DNA from: Aliikangiella maris
GTDB lineage: Bacteria; Pseudomonadota; Gammaproteobacteria; Enterobacterales; Kangiellaceae
Reading direction: 5' to 3'
DNA: 64,000 nt
NCBI RefSeq assembly: GCF_040719265.1
Contig: NZ_JBFDAH010000002.1
Span: forward strand, 1 to 64,000
Each line of letters opens with the position of its first letter. The stretch's first letter is position 1. The notes under the pieces were generated by a model, which made no database searches, was not told the DNA's origin, and saw only the letters and a list, made by a program, of their open reading frames with translations. Shown here piece after piece: positions 55,507 to 64,000 of this stretch. Made by a program: the position numbers and the translations under genes.

Positions 55507-56943
55507 ATGAACTTTAATGAAAGTAAAACGAAAAAACGTCGAGTTGGTTCAATATCACTAATTTCTGCAGGCTTGCTGATGGGGGGCGGAGTGGTATTGA
55601 CTACGCCATTTTTATCGAGCTACTTCTTTGATAGCTTTTTCGCTTCTAATACGCCTGTCGTGTTAAACAGTGCTGAACAGGTTCATTTACCTACGCTGGG
55701 GTCAAAAACACAATCGTCAATTGTTCCGTTTGTTCGACCTAAAATTCAGTTGGCAATTTTACTTGATACCAGTAATAGCATGGATGGATTAATTGATCAG
55801 ACCCGTAATCAGATTTGGCAAGTTATCAATGAGTTTTCAAATGTTGCTAAAAATGGTGTTCAACCGGTTCTAGAAGTTGCACTGTTTGAATACGGTAATG
55901 ATAATAACCCAAAAAGTTTAGGTTATGTACGCCAGATTAGTGGGTTTACACGAGAACTTGATCGTATCTCGGAAGGATTATTTTCATTAACAACCAGCGG
56001 TGGCAGTGAATACTGCGGTATGGCAATTAAAACTGCCGTGAACACATTACAATGGAGTCACTCCGCGCAAGATATTAAAACGATTTTTATTGCTGGAAAT
56101 GAACCATTTAGCCAGGGACCGGTAAAATATCAACAAGCACTGACACTGGCAAATAAATATGGAATCACGGTAAATACTATTTTTGCTGGCGATCATCAAA
56201 GTGGTATTAGTATTGGTTGGCAAAGTGGCGCACTCGCTGCTGGTGGAGAATATATGAGTATTAATGCTGACATACCTATTGAACATATTGAAACACCTCA
56301 TGATAAACAAATTGCGGTATTAAATGATCAGCTCAATGACACTTATATTCCTTTTGGACAAGAAGGTATAGCGGGATTACGCCGACAAAATGTGGAAGAT
56401 AAAAAAAGTAGAAATATTTCGGCTGGACTACTAGCAAGTCGAGCGAAATCGAAAGCCTCAACATTTTATGATAATGCTCAATGGGATTTGGTTGATGCCG
56501 TGAGTAATGGCCAAGTTGCGGAACATGATTTAGCGGAAATGGAAGACGCGGGTTTACCAGAGCCCATGCGCGAAATGACCGCAACCGCGCGGCAGGAATA
56601 TGTTGCAAAAAAAGCGGCAGAAAGAAAAGAAATTAAGCAAAAAATCGTTGAGTTTTCGACTAAGCGAGAGGCTTATCTGGCGCAACAAAAGTCAAATGCT
56701 GTACAGTCGTCGCAACCGGCGACTATGAGTGATGCGCTAGTCAAAGCGATTAAAAAGCAAGTAGCAGAGAAAAATTTTGAATTGACTCAAGAAGTGCAAC
56801 AAAAGCCATTACAAAAAATTGATTCTCAGGTTAATGAGAAAACTCAGGTTACAAAGTCTCCAAATGCACAGCAAGCCTCGCAACAAATTGAAATGTCGCA
56901 GCCAACATTAATGGTTAAAAGTGAAGCAAAGTCGAGTCGGTGA
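55507..56943 (+). CDS. Membrane-anchored VWA domain protein
   Basis: 478 residues from ATG 55507 (AGGTG seven bases upstream; an ATG at 55492 is less likely). A membrane helix near residues 18-40, then a von Willebrand factor A domain about 80-270 with the MIDAS start AILLDTSNSMDG and a Thr/Gly-rich TTSGGSEYCGM that could complete it. The remaining ~200 residues are charged and helical, rich in Lys, Glu and Gln, ending in low-complexity sequence. Periplasmic by topology. It follows the ABC adaptor by about 190 bases in the same direction, so a functional link is possible but unproved. Confidence 0.85.
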   Translation: MNFNESKTKKRRVGSISLISAGLLMGGGVVLTTPFLSSYFFDSFFASNTPVVLNSAEQVHLPTLGSKTQSSIVPFVRPKIQLAILLDTSNSMDGLIDQTRNQIWQVINEFSNVAKNGVQPVLEVALFEYGNDNNPKSLGYVRQISGFTRELDRISEGLFSLTTSGGSEYCGMAIKTAVNTLQWSHSAQDIKTIFIAGNEPFSQGPVKYQQALTLANKYGITVNTIFAGDHQSGISIGWQSGALAAGGEYMSINADIPIEHIETPHDKQIAVLNDQLNDTYIPFGQEGIAGLRRQNVEDKKSRNISAGLLASRAKSKASTFYDNAQWDLVDAVSNGQVAEHDLAEMEDAGLPEPMREMTATARQEYVAKKAAERKEIKQKIVEFSTKREAYLAQQKSNAVQSSQPATMSDALVKAIKKQVAEKNFELTQEVQQKPLQKIDSQVNEKTQVTKSPNAQQASQQIEMSQPTLMVKSEAKSSR

Positions 56944-56960
56944 TATTTTTATTAGCTAAG

Positions 56961-56991
56961 TCGTATCAAGTTGATTTGATACGATTTATTT
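56961..56991 (+). terminator. Rho-independent terminator after the VWA gene
   Basis: TCGTATCAA - GTTGAT - TTGATACGA followed by TTTATTTT. Good 9-bp stem; overlaps the end of the convergent VanZ-like gene. Confidence 0.75.
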
Positions 56992-57918
56992 TGATAAGTA
57001 AATATTATCAATAAACAAGGTTGTTGTCGTTTTGGGACTATCTAAAAACAGACTGACAACGGCAACATGTTGCATTTCCATTGGACGCTTTTTAGGGGCA
57101 TTGGCAATTTCTGTTAAGCTTTGCTGAAAATGAGTCCATCCGGGAGGTAACTGGAGGATTCGGTTAAAGCGATCACTATATTGATAATGGTTTTGTTGAT
57201 GTAATTTGTCATAGACTTTTAAGGTCATTGAAACAGTTTGGTTTTGTGGGTTGTATATGCTCAAATTAAGTTGTTGGTAGTTTAACCAGTTACTGATAAA
57301 ATGGCGGAGTGTGACATGCGGATATTTAGCGGGTAAAAATTCTACTTTCATTGATGATAAGCCTTGCGCTTTAAACTTTTGAGAAAGTGAAATATTCGCA
57401 TCCTGTCTGTACCAACGATTCAATTCGTGAGTCGATTCAAATTGTGCGATATGTGGGAAAATCTTTTCAATTTCCCATTGATCATTTAACGCGCTGAGTA
57501 GTGGTAACAATCCCCAGATAGAAAGTAATAGACAAATACTGAACAAACCAAAATTAACTTTGAGCGGGTTGCTACGGCGTAAATAACTAAAACTTAAACC
57601 GATGTAACCGCCAATGATGTCGTTAACAATATCTTTTAGTTCAAAGTTACGTCCGACTAGTTGTTGAAGTAATTCGGTAATCAGTCCAAAAATACTGCAA
57701 AATAAAATAACAAATAAAAGTTGTTGTGGAATGTTAAGTCTATTATAACGCGCGTGATGGCTGATAAGATAAATCAGTCCGGCAAATAAAAATAAATGGC
57801 CTGACTCCCAGACTTCACGGTAAATACGGCTGGAATGCGCCGCGGGGTTACCAATAAAAAGTAGTCCCAATAAAATCAAGACAACTAATAGCAGCCATTT
57901 GTTTGTTGGTTTAATCAC
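56986..57918 (-). CDS. VanZ-like membrane protein with C-terminal extension
   Basis: 310 residues from a GTG start. The first ~150 residues contain four or five membrane helices with the VanZ family pattern: ESGHLFLFAGLIYLISHH, FGLITELLQQLVGRNFELKDIVNDIIGGYIGL. VanZ relatives confer low teicoplanin resistance by an unclear route; most environmental ones are uncharacterised. The C-terminal ~150 residues are probably extracytoplasmic and resemble a jelly-roll-like domain (DRFNRILQLPPGWTHFQQSL), as in other two-part VanZ proteins. Convergent with the VWA gene. Confidence 0.8.
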   Translation of the reverse strand: MIKPTNKWLLLVVLILLGLLFIGNPAAHSSRIYREVWESGHLFLFAGLIYLISHHARYNRLNIPQQLLFVILFCSIFGLITELLQQLVGRNFELKDIVNDIIGGYIGLSFSYLRRSNPLKVNFGLFSICLLLSIWGLLPLLSALNDQWEIEKIFPHIAQFESTHELNRWYRQDANISLSQKFKAQGLSSMKVEFLPAKYPHVTLRHFISNWLNYQQLNLSIYNPQNQTVSMTLKVYDKLHQQNHYQYSDRFNRILQLPPGWTHFQQSLTEIANAPKKRPMEMQHVAVVSLFLDSPKTTTTLFIDNIYLSK

Positions 57919-58127
57919 GTCAAATTAACTTATTATTTTATCTTTGCTCAGCCTATTGCAAGCCAAGCATTTTATCTTTCAGACGATTGTCTTAAATTTT
58001 ATACCGATATCAATGTAAACTGATTTGCATTTGAATCGCGTTTAATAAAACCAATTATAAATTCAATCAGCGATAATTTCATAGCATCATAAACATAAAT
58101 AATTAGTGCAAACTCAAATCCATTGGG

Positions 58128-58391
58128 TTAGTCCAGATCGAATAAAAACTTGCGCATTCGCCACATCCAAAGGCCAATATAGCCGGGAATTGCATAAAGT
58201 ATGGCAATGAGTAGCGCTGTACTAAGTAAATAAAATAGCCACTGAATTTCCCAGTCACTTGATAGTATCAGTAAAATCAGGCAAACAAATGAGCATATTG
58301 TGCCAATTAACAGTCTTTTCAATTGGCTTTTAGGTGTTTTTGCCATCTGAATAAAATGCTTTTTTATGGCTGCGCTATTTAGCATACTCAT
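58128..58391 (-). CDS. Small two-helix membrane protein
   Basis: 87 residues, not recognised. Two hydrophobic helices (about residues 26-44 and 49-72) after a basic N-terminus (KTPKSQLKRLL), and a basic-acidic tail RMRKFLFDLD. No ribosome site is clear; ATG at 58385 could serve instead. Stands alone between the VanZ-like gene and nfuA. Confidence 0.6.
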   Translation of the reverse strand: MSMLNSAAIKKHFIQMAKTPKSQLKRLLIGTICSFVCLILLILSSDWEIQWLFYLLSTALLIAILYAIPGYIGLWMWRMRKFLFDLD

Positions 58392-58655
58392 GTTTATTGC
58401 AAGTCATTAGTACCAAAAGAAATTCTATCAGACAAAATGTCGCTAAAGAAATATCGCTAGACAAGTTATTTAGTCAATCAGAGATATATATTATTGAAAC
58501 TGCCGGTAAAGTACCAGTAAGAAAGTTGTCATTTAGGTGCTAATATTGATTGAGCGACTAAATTTGTGAGGTAGTCAGCGCAATAAGCAGTGCGCTGACT
58601 GATACAGACTATTTAAATCAATGTGAATTGATAATTTGAAATTTGGAATAGAAAA

Positions 58656-59231
58656 TTAATAATAAGGATTTTCACCCGTTTCGTGTTCTGTAATATCTTT
58701 AACGCCACTAACTTCCGGAATTTTTGCTAATAGCGTTTTTTCGATACCTTCTTTTAGCGTGACATCTGCCATGCCACACCCATGACAACCATCATGAAAC
58801 TGTAAAACGACGATTCCTTCATCTGTAAATTCAGACATGGTAACTCGTCCACCGTGACTGGCTAATTGTGGGTTGATTTCAGCTTCAAGTATATATCTGA
58901 TACGATCAATGGCTGGTGCATCATCTGGGACTTTACGAACTTTTGCATTTGGTGCGCGAAGTGTTAATTGTCCACCCATGTCATCGGTCTGAAAATCAAT
59001 TTCAGCTTCTTCTAGGTAAGGTTCACTTTCTTCGTCGATATAAGCTGAAAATGCTTCAAATTCTAACTTGAGATCGTCTTTTTCAACCGCATCAGGTGGG
59101 CAGTAAGAGACACCACATTCTGCATGAGGTGAACCAGGATTCACAACAAAAACACGAATACCGGTTCCTTCATCCTGGGTTGCGAGCAGTTTTTGAAAAT
59201 GTTGCTGCGCTGCGGGTGTTATATTAATCAT
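58656..59231 (-). CDS. nfuA: Fe/S biogenesis protein NfuA
   Basis: 191 residues, identical in length to E. coli NfuA. N-terminal degenerate A-type domain (ITPAAQQHFQKLLA) and C-terminal Nfu domain with the [4Fe-4S] ligands CHGCGM and the family block VTLKEGIEKTLLAKIPEV; ends ENPYY like E. coli HSYY. Carries Fe-S clusters to target proteins and helps under oxidative or iron stress. Stand-alone as in E. coli, although there it neighbours gntX. Confidence 0.97.
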   Translation of the reverse strand: MINITPAAQQHFQKLLATQDEGTGIRVFVVNPGSPHAECGVSYCPPDAVEKDDLKLEFEAFSAYIDEESEPYLEEAEIDFQTDDMGGQLTLRAPNAKVRKVPDDAPAIDRIRYILEAEINPQLASHGGRVTMSEFTDEGIVVLQFHDGCHGCGMADVTLKEGIEKTLLAKIPEVSGVKDITEHETGENPYY

Positions 59232-59628
59232 AGATTTTTAATCGACTTAAATGCTTGATTGTGAAGTGTCGGCTATTTTAGCAGAATTCATTCAGTAAAA
59301 ATCCATATACTTTATGTGGAGTTTAAAATTTTTTTGTCTAAGTCATAGATTGAATCTATTAATAATTGTCGGTTCGAAGTAGGATATTATTTCTCAATCA
59401 CACTAAAACGTAACAATTGGTTTAAAAACTGTTGATATATAAAGTTTTTTTTCCTATTCTCGGGCATGTCAAAATGCATTGAATGAGTTTGCTTAACGGC
59501 TTAGAACGAGTGCCTTTTGACTGTCTTAATATAACTAATGAATAAAATTTAAATAAAACTGGCTGGTGCTGGCGGCAAAATTATCACTCAAGTGGCCAAT
59601 CCCAGCGGATTCAAGGGGTGTTTACAGG
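59232..59628. other. Gene-free region upstream of the M14 peptidase
   Basis: About 400 AT-rich bases between divergent nfuA and M14 genes. TTGACT at 59517-59522 could be a -35 box, with a poor -10 (TGAATA or TAAAAT). Nothing else seen. Confidence 0.4.
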
Positions 59629-62310
59629 GTGAAAAAGCTAATACGATTCAACTGGCGAAGCTATGGTTTGCTACTACTGAGTATTTTACAGATACAACAA
59701 CTACAAGCAGTTGAACTGATTGACTATTTGCCCGATTCACCTACCTACAACCAGCAAATTCCTACGCCAGCAAAAATCCTCAACTTTGAAGTTGGTGAAT
59801 GGCACGTACGGCCAGAGCAGATTTATCAATATATGCAACAGTTGGCGGCCAATTCCGATAGAGTCAAGCTCGAAGTGATCGGTTACACCCATGAAAAACG
59901 ACCATTGATTCTCGTTTACATCTCTGCCCCCGAAAATATCGCGAGGCTAGCGCAAATTCGTCAACAGCATTTACAGCAACAAACGGATAATACTCCGTTG
60001 ATTACATGGATGGGCTATAGCGTTCACGGTAATGAGGCAAGTGGCAGTAATGCCTCACTCTTATTGGCCTATCATCTGGCGAGCGCCAATGACAAACAAA
60101 CTCTCGCACAATTGCGGGAGCAGGTTATCATTATTGACCCCATGTTAAACCCTGACGGTTTAGCCCGATTCGCACATTGGGTGAATTCAACTCAGAGCTA
60201 CACCAAAAATTTGGACTCTCGCGATATTGAACATCACGAAGCCTGGCCCTCAGGCCGTACTAATCATTATTGGTTTGACTTAAATCGCGATTGGCTGTTG
60301 TTGCAACACCCTGAATCTCAAGCGCGAGTCGCCCAATTTCATCGCTGGCGTCCACAGATTTTGACTGACTTTCACGAAATGGGCACTGATAGTACCTATT
60401 TTTTTCAACCGGGAGAACACGCCAGACATAATCCACTGATTGCCGATAGTAATTATGTCATGACGCAAAAGATCGCCAACTACCATGCGAAAGCTCTAGA
60501 TAAAATCGGTGCTTTATATTACTCGCGCGAAAGGTTTGATGACTTTTATTTTGGTAAAGGTTCTACCTATCCAGATGCTCATGGCAGTGTAGGTATCTTA
60601 TTTGAACAGGCCAGTGCTCGTGGCCATTATCAACAGTCGGAATATGGTCCTTTAAGTTTTGCTAAAGCGATCCGTCATCATTTGGCAACTTCGTTTTCAA
60701 CAATTGAAGCGGCGCAGGAAAATCGGCAAGCGTTAAAACAAATGCGTAAGCATTTTATCACTGAAACCAAAGCATTGGCTAAGGATGATAAAAATCGGGC
60801 AGTGGTTATTGCTTCACAAGATAAGTATCGTATGCACGAACTGCTGAATATTTTACAGCAACATCAAATACAGTATTATCCACTGGCTAAAAAAGTGTCG
60901 GTTAACAAACAAGCCTATTTACCCGACAATAGCTATATCATTCCATTGCAGCAACCTCAGTATCGTTTAATCACCTCGCTGTTTGAGTCGCGTAAATCCT
61001 TTAAAGATACTATATTTTATGATGTATCTAGTTGGAACTTTGGCTTGGCTTTTGATGTGGATTATGCCTTTGTTAGTCGTTCAGATTTCAGTCAGTCATT
61101 ATTAGCAAATGCTTCTTCCACAAATCGACAAGACCTTGAAGGCCCAATTGAGATTAGCGATGAGGTGATTGCACTTGGTTTTGATTGGCGTGATTTCTCC
61201 AGTGTGCAAATGATTCAGTTATTACAGCAAAAAGGCCTGCGTCTGTTGTCGAGTATGCAAGAAGTTTCTTATCATCAGCCTAAACTTGCAAGTCAACAAA
61301 ATACCCGTGGACAGGACAAAAGTCGACAAAATAAAGGACAGGCTGCCTCACTTGCGCCGGGGAGTGTGATTTTAACACTGAATGATCAATCTATATCTCG
61401 TGAAGAAGTTATCAATTGGGTAGTGGATGAGCTAGCAAAACGGACTTATCAGCCGAAACTAATTACTTCAGGGCTGGCGCTTCATGGCGTTGATTTAGGT
61501 AGCCCTGATATGCCAGTACTAAAGCCTGTCAAACCGTTATTGATTATTGGTGATGGCGTTTCTGGATATGATGCAGGTGAAGCCTGGCATTTTATTGATC
61601 AACGCTTAGGGTTGCCATTAACCCGAGTGACCAGCGCGCAATTGAAAGGCGTCACGCTCAGTAACTACACCCATTTGTTGTTGGTACATGGTCGCTATCA
61701 ATTTAATGACACGACAAAGCAAAAGATTATTGATTGGATTCAGCAGGGAGGACATTTAATTGCGCATTCTGGTGGTGCTCGCTGGGCAACTGAACAGGGT
61801 TTGACTTCGAGTCAAGTCAAACCTTTTGAGGCGCAAGAGGAAACCGAAGTCAAAAGGGGAATTCCGTATGCTGAACGTCAGCATTATGAAGCTAAACACT
61901 ATGTTGGTGGTGCGATAGCACAGGTTGAAATTGATACCACCCATCCTATTGGGTTTGGATTGGACAACTCACAAATTGCGATCTTTAAGCGGCGCACACA
62001 AGCATTTGAATTACCGAATGAGGCATTTTCTGCTATTGCCCGCTTTACTGATAAACCTCATGTGGCTGGTTATATGTCTGCAAAAGTAAGTGAGCATATT
62101 AAAGGACAAACCGCCATAATGGTGCAAAAGTTGGGGGCTGGAAATGTTATTTTATTCTCGGATAACCCATTGTTTCGCGGGATTTGGCTGGGTTCGAGTC
62201 GATTATTTGCTAACGCACTATTTTTTGCTCAGCATATTGATGCACCAGCGAAATCAGAACCAAAAACTAAACAAGCACCAAACAAGGTCGATGAGTCGAT
62301 GGCTGACTAG
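59629..62310 (+). CDS. Secreted M14 family zinc carboxypeptidase
   Basis: 893 residues from GTG 59629 (AAGGGG upstream), preferred over GTG 59566 because it gives a proper Sec signal: VKKLIRFNWR, a hydrophobic core, ending LQA before VELID. M14 zinc site: H-x2-E in SVHGNEASGS, and the distal His in LTDFHEMG; DLNRDW is also conserved. The C-terminal third holds a glutamine-amidotransferase-like domain (LLIIGDGVSGYDAGEAWHF, GGHLIAHSGGARW). This two-domain plan is common in large bacterial M14 proteins of marine gammaproteobacteria. Extracytoplasmic peptide degradation inferred. Confidence 0.9.
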   Translation: MKKLIRFNWRSYGLLLLSILQIQQLQAVELIDYLPDSPTYNQQIPTPAKILNFEVGEWHVRPEQIYQYMQQLAANSDRVKLEVIGYTHEKRPLILVYISAPENIARLAQIRQQHLQQQTDNTPLITWMGYSVHGNEASGSNASLLLAYHLASANDKQTLAQLREQVIIIDPMLNPDGLARFAHWVNSTQSYTKNLDSRDIEHHEAWPSGRTNHYWFDLNRDWLLLQHPESQARVAQFHRWRPQILTDFHEMGTDSTYFFQPGEHARHNPLIADSNYVMTQKIANYHAKALDKIGALYYSRERFDDFYFGKGSTYPDAHGSVGILFEQASARGHYQQSEYGPLSFAKAIRHHLATSFSTIEAAQENRQALKQMRKHFITETKALAKDDKNRAVVIASQDKYRMHELLNILQQHQIQYYPLAKKVSVNKQAYLPDNSYIIPLQQPQYRLITSLFESRKSFKDTIFYDVSSWNFGLAFDVDYAFVSRSDFSQSLLANASSTNRQDLEGPIEISDEVIALGFDWRDFSSVQMIQLLQQKGLRLLSSMQEVSYHQPKLASQQNTRGQDKSRQNKGQAASLAPGSVILTLNDQSISREEVINWVVDELAKRTYQPKLITSGLALHGVDLGSPDMPVLKPVKPLLIIGDGVSGYDAGEAWHFIDQRLGLPLTRVTSAQLKGVTLSNYTHLLLVHGRYQFNDTTKQKIIDWIQQGGHLIAHSGGARWATEQGLTSSQVKPFEAQEETEVKRGIPYAERQHYEAKHYVGGAIAQVEIDTTHPIGFGLDNSQIAIFKRRTQAFELPNEAFSAIARFTDKPHVAGYMSAKVSEHIKGQTAIMVQKLGAGNVILFSDNPLFRGIWLGSSRLFANALFFAQHIDAPAKSEPKTKQAPNKVDESMAD

Positions 62311-62358
62311 TTTAAAAAGTCAGCCATTCATAATAACGAACCTATTAAGAAGACAGCG

Positions 62359-63036
62359 ATGAGTAACATACCGAAATTATTTGAGTACCAGCCAGAGGAG
62401 CCTATCACCATTCCGGTGTTAGTCGGTGAAAAGCTTGTGTTAAGGCCCTGTGTTGCGGCTGACTTGCCTGCGGTGATGGCTTATCGTACCGATCCCGCCA
62501 ATAGTCAGTATATTGGTAATGTTGATGATAAAGAGCGAGTTCAGCAAATTGTCGCACAGCATTCTTCTCCTTGGCGATTGGAGTCCGGACGTTGGAATGG
62601 CATAATTATGTGTGAAAAGTCAGTTAATGCTGCATCTGTGTCAGAGCTTGACTGGCAACAAACTAAGCTAGTCGTCTCTAATGAATCTACGGTCGACTCT
62701 ACGCTGCATTTATATGGTGACTTGGTTGGTGAAATTGTATTTAGAATTGATGACTGGGAAAACCAACGAGCAGAAATTGGCTATCGCTTAAGCCCCAAAT
62801 ATACCGGTAATGGCTATTGTACTGAAGCCGTTAAACTGTTGGTTAGCTATTTATTTAAACATTTTGAACTGCATAAAGTGATCGCTCGTTGTGATCCAAG
62901 AAATATTGCTTCTTATCGAGTGATGGAAAAAGTCGGTATGGTCAGAGAGGCACATTTTCATCAGCATTTTTTAGTGCGAGGTGAATGGACGGATCAATTA
63001 GACTATAGTGTAATACGGGAAAACTGGCGATATTGA
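62359..63036 (+). CDS. GNAT acetyltransferase (RimJ/RimL type)
   Basis: 225 residues. GNAT fold with LVLRPCVAADLPAVMAYR at the start and the acetyl-CoA-binding stretch SPKYTGNGYCTEAVKLL; the end RCDPRNIASYRVMEKVGMVREAHF is typical of the RimJ/RimL group. An extra ~35-residue insert (NAASVSELDWQQTKLVVSN) interrupts the centre. Follows the M14 gene by 48 bases and may be co-transcribed. Substrate, possibly a ribosomal protein or small amine, is unknown. Confidence 0.88.
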   Translation: MSNIPKLFEYQPEEPITIPVLVGEKLVLRPCVAADLPAVMAYRTDPANSQYIGNVDDKERVQQIVAQHSSPWRLESGRWNGIIMCEKSVNAASVSELDWQQTKLVVSNESTVDSTLHLYGDLVGEIVFRIDDWENQRAEIGYRLSPKYTGNGYCTEAVKLLVSYLFKHFELHKVIARCDPRNIASYRVMEKVGMVREAHFHQHFLVRGEWTDQLDYSVIRENWRY

Positions 63037-63105
63037 ATCAAATGCAAAATAGGCATTGTGCATGAAATGTGGCTACAGAAATATGTGAACGGTTGGGTGA
63101 GTCAT

Positions 63106-63135
63106 TAAAATCAAGTGCGTCACGACTTGATTTTA
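63106..63135. other. Perfect 11-bp hairpin after the GNAT gene
   Basis: TAAAATCAAGT (63106-63116), 8-base loop, ACTTGATTTTA (63125-63135); three more pairs with one wobble extend it. No T run follows, so terminator function is uncertain. Confidence 0.5.
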
Positions 63136-63303
63136 GTGTGAGTAGAAAATTAATATTGTCGTTCTGCTAAACAATACAAAATGGTTATTTAAGCGATTAA
63201 ACTTAAATCTTAATAATATAATAATGACACGTTCTTAAAAATCGATTAAGTTTAATTTAAACCGCTTGGTTTATCATAAATGACAGGCTATAAGGATCAA
63301 ATT

Positions 63304-64000
63304 ATGAATAAAATGTTAATCTATCTTGGGTGTTTTATTGTGGCGCTTATTTTGAGCAGCGAGACAAATGCCAAGAGTTTAGCGGCCCTTGAAAAGTTAT
63401 ATAGTCTCGATAATGGATTTGTCAGTGTTATTCATGATAAAGGTGAAGATAAGCTTTATCTAAAGATAGAAAATATTGGTGAAGAGTTTATTTATCAAAC
63501 CAGTCTGCCTAATGGATTAGGTTCAAATGATATTGGTCTCGATAGAGGTCAACTTGGCGATACGCGATTAGTGACATTTGAACGACATGGCAACAAAGTT
63601 TTTCTCAAGCAGATTCCCACTGCGTTTCGAGCAGTAACCGACAATGAACAAGAAGCCAGTGCTGTTGAAGAAGCATTTGCACCGGCAGTGCTCTGGGGAT
63701 TTAAAATTGTTGATACTGGTAAAGGTTGGGTGCTGGTTGATGCGAGCGACTTTATTTTACAAGATATACATGGTGTAGGCCGAACCTTAGAGCGCCAGCA
63801 ACAGGGGAGTGGATTTCGCGTTGATCCTTCTCGCTCGTCTGTTTATATGCCAAGAACAACTGCATTTCAGGATAATACTGAGCTAGAAGCGATTATCACA
63901 TTGACCGGCAATAAACCGGGTAAATATTTAGCTCAAGTTGCTGCCGATCCTTATGCCATTACCTTAAAAATGCATCATAGCTTTATTCGCTTGCCAGACG
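63304..64000 (+). CDS. Zinc-dependent metalloprotease, DUF5117 type (3' end outside window)
   Basis: 232 codons are open to the window edge, with no stop. Sec signal MNKMLIYLGCFIVALILSSE then TNAKSLAALEKL. The visible part fits the N-terminal DUF5118/DUF5117 region of large secreted metalloproteases: GFVSVIHDKGEDKLYLKI, EFIYQTSLPNGLGSNDIGLDRGQLGDTR, and VDPSRSSVYMPRTTAFQDNTELEAIITL. The zinc motif HExxH would come later, outside the window, so activity is not verified. AAGGAT before the ATG. Second secreted peptidase after the M14 gene. Confidence 0.85.
   Translation, partial: MNKMLIYLGCFIVALILSSETNAKSLAALEKLYSLDNGFVSVIHDKGEDKLYLKIENIGEEFIYQTSLPNGLGSNDIGLDRGQLGDTRLVTFERHGNKVFLKQIPTAFRAVTDNEQEASAVEEAFAPAVLWGFKIVDTGKGWVLVDASDFILQDIHGVGRTLERQQQGSGFRVDPSRSSVYMPRTTAFQDNTELEAIITLTGNKPGKYLAQVAADPYAITLKMHHSFIRLPD

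Overview
The window looks like a low-GC (AT-rich by eye) chromosome segment of a free-living, probably marine gammaproteobacterium. The evidence is an AspRS, YebC, NfuA and Mak that read like their E. coli counterparts, a type I-F CRISPR repeat, T6SS-type lipase modules and many secreted or lipoprotein genes. Species cannot be named from sequence alone; a Kangiella/Aliikangiella-like or Alteromonadales-like host would fit. No rRNA or tRNA gene was seen.

Layout. 1-11.5 kb: a Tle1-type phospholipase effector cut by the window edge with two tandem DUF2931 lipoproteins; a secreted CARDB-like protein; an ODP-type diiron protein paired with a cytosolic MCP-like hairpin protein; aspS and yebC; then a frameshifted second lipase with its likely immunity gene and a decayed immunity copy. 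11.7-13.5 kb: a type I-F CRISPR array (31 repeats, 30 spacers) with a leader carrying an IHF consensus site and no cas genes in view. 13.8-23.4 kb: mak, an SRAP protein, a class 3 lipase, DNA-repair alkB, a phytase-like lipoprotein behind a three-unit Pho box, and pirin/azoR divergent from a LysR regulator.

23.4-44.8 kb is the most unusual part: a divergent, biosynthetic-looking locus. Leftward genes encode an alkane-monooxygenase-type membrane diiron enzyme, an alpha/beta hydrolase, a class II aldolase and a heme-oxygenase-like diiron oxidase (HDO). Across a 1.27 kb gene-free regulatory region, rightward genes encode an MMPL exporter, an unrecognised 595-aa protein, an AMP-ligase, an amidohydrolase, a stand-alone acyl carrier protein, a GNAT, a reductase/alpha-beta-hydrolase fusion with a Cys nucleophile, a FAAL-ACP fusion, a second AMP-ligase, an acetoacetate-decarboxylase-like enzyme, a small membrane protein and a rubredoxin (too short for routine ORF calling). 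Together these suggest activation of a fatty acid onto a carrier, oxidation by two different diiron enzymes (rubredoxin feeding the membrane one), reductive or hydrolytic release, decarboxylation and export of a lipid-like metabolite. There is no ketosynthase or NRPS condensation domain. I do not recognise this combination as a described pathway; the product is unknown.

45-64 kb: a lone FRG-domain protein, a D-cysteine desulfhydrase-like enzyme, a Rid protein, an MscS channel, a PKD/PPC secreted protein, an ABC exporter trio (ATPase, FtsX-type permease, adaptor) followed by a VWA protein, a VanZ-like protein, nfuA, an M14 carboxypeptidase, a GNAT and the start of a DUF5117-type metalloprotease cut by the right edge.
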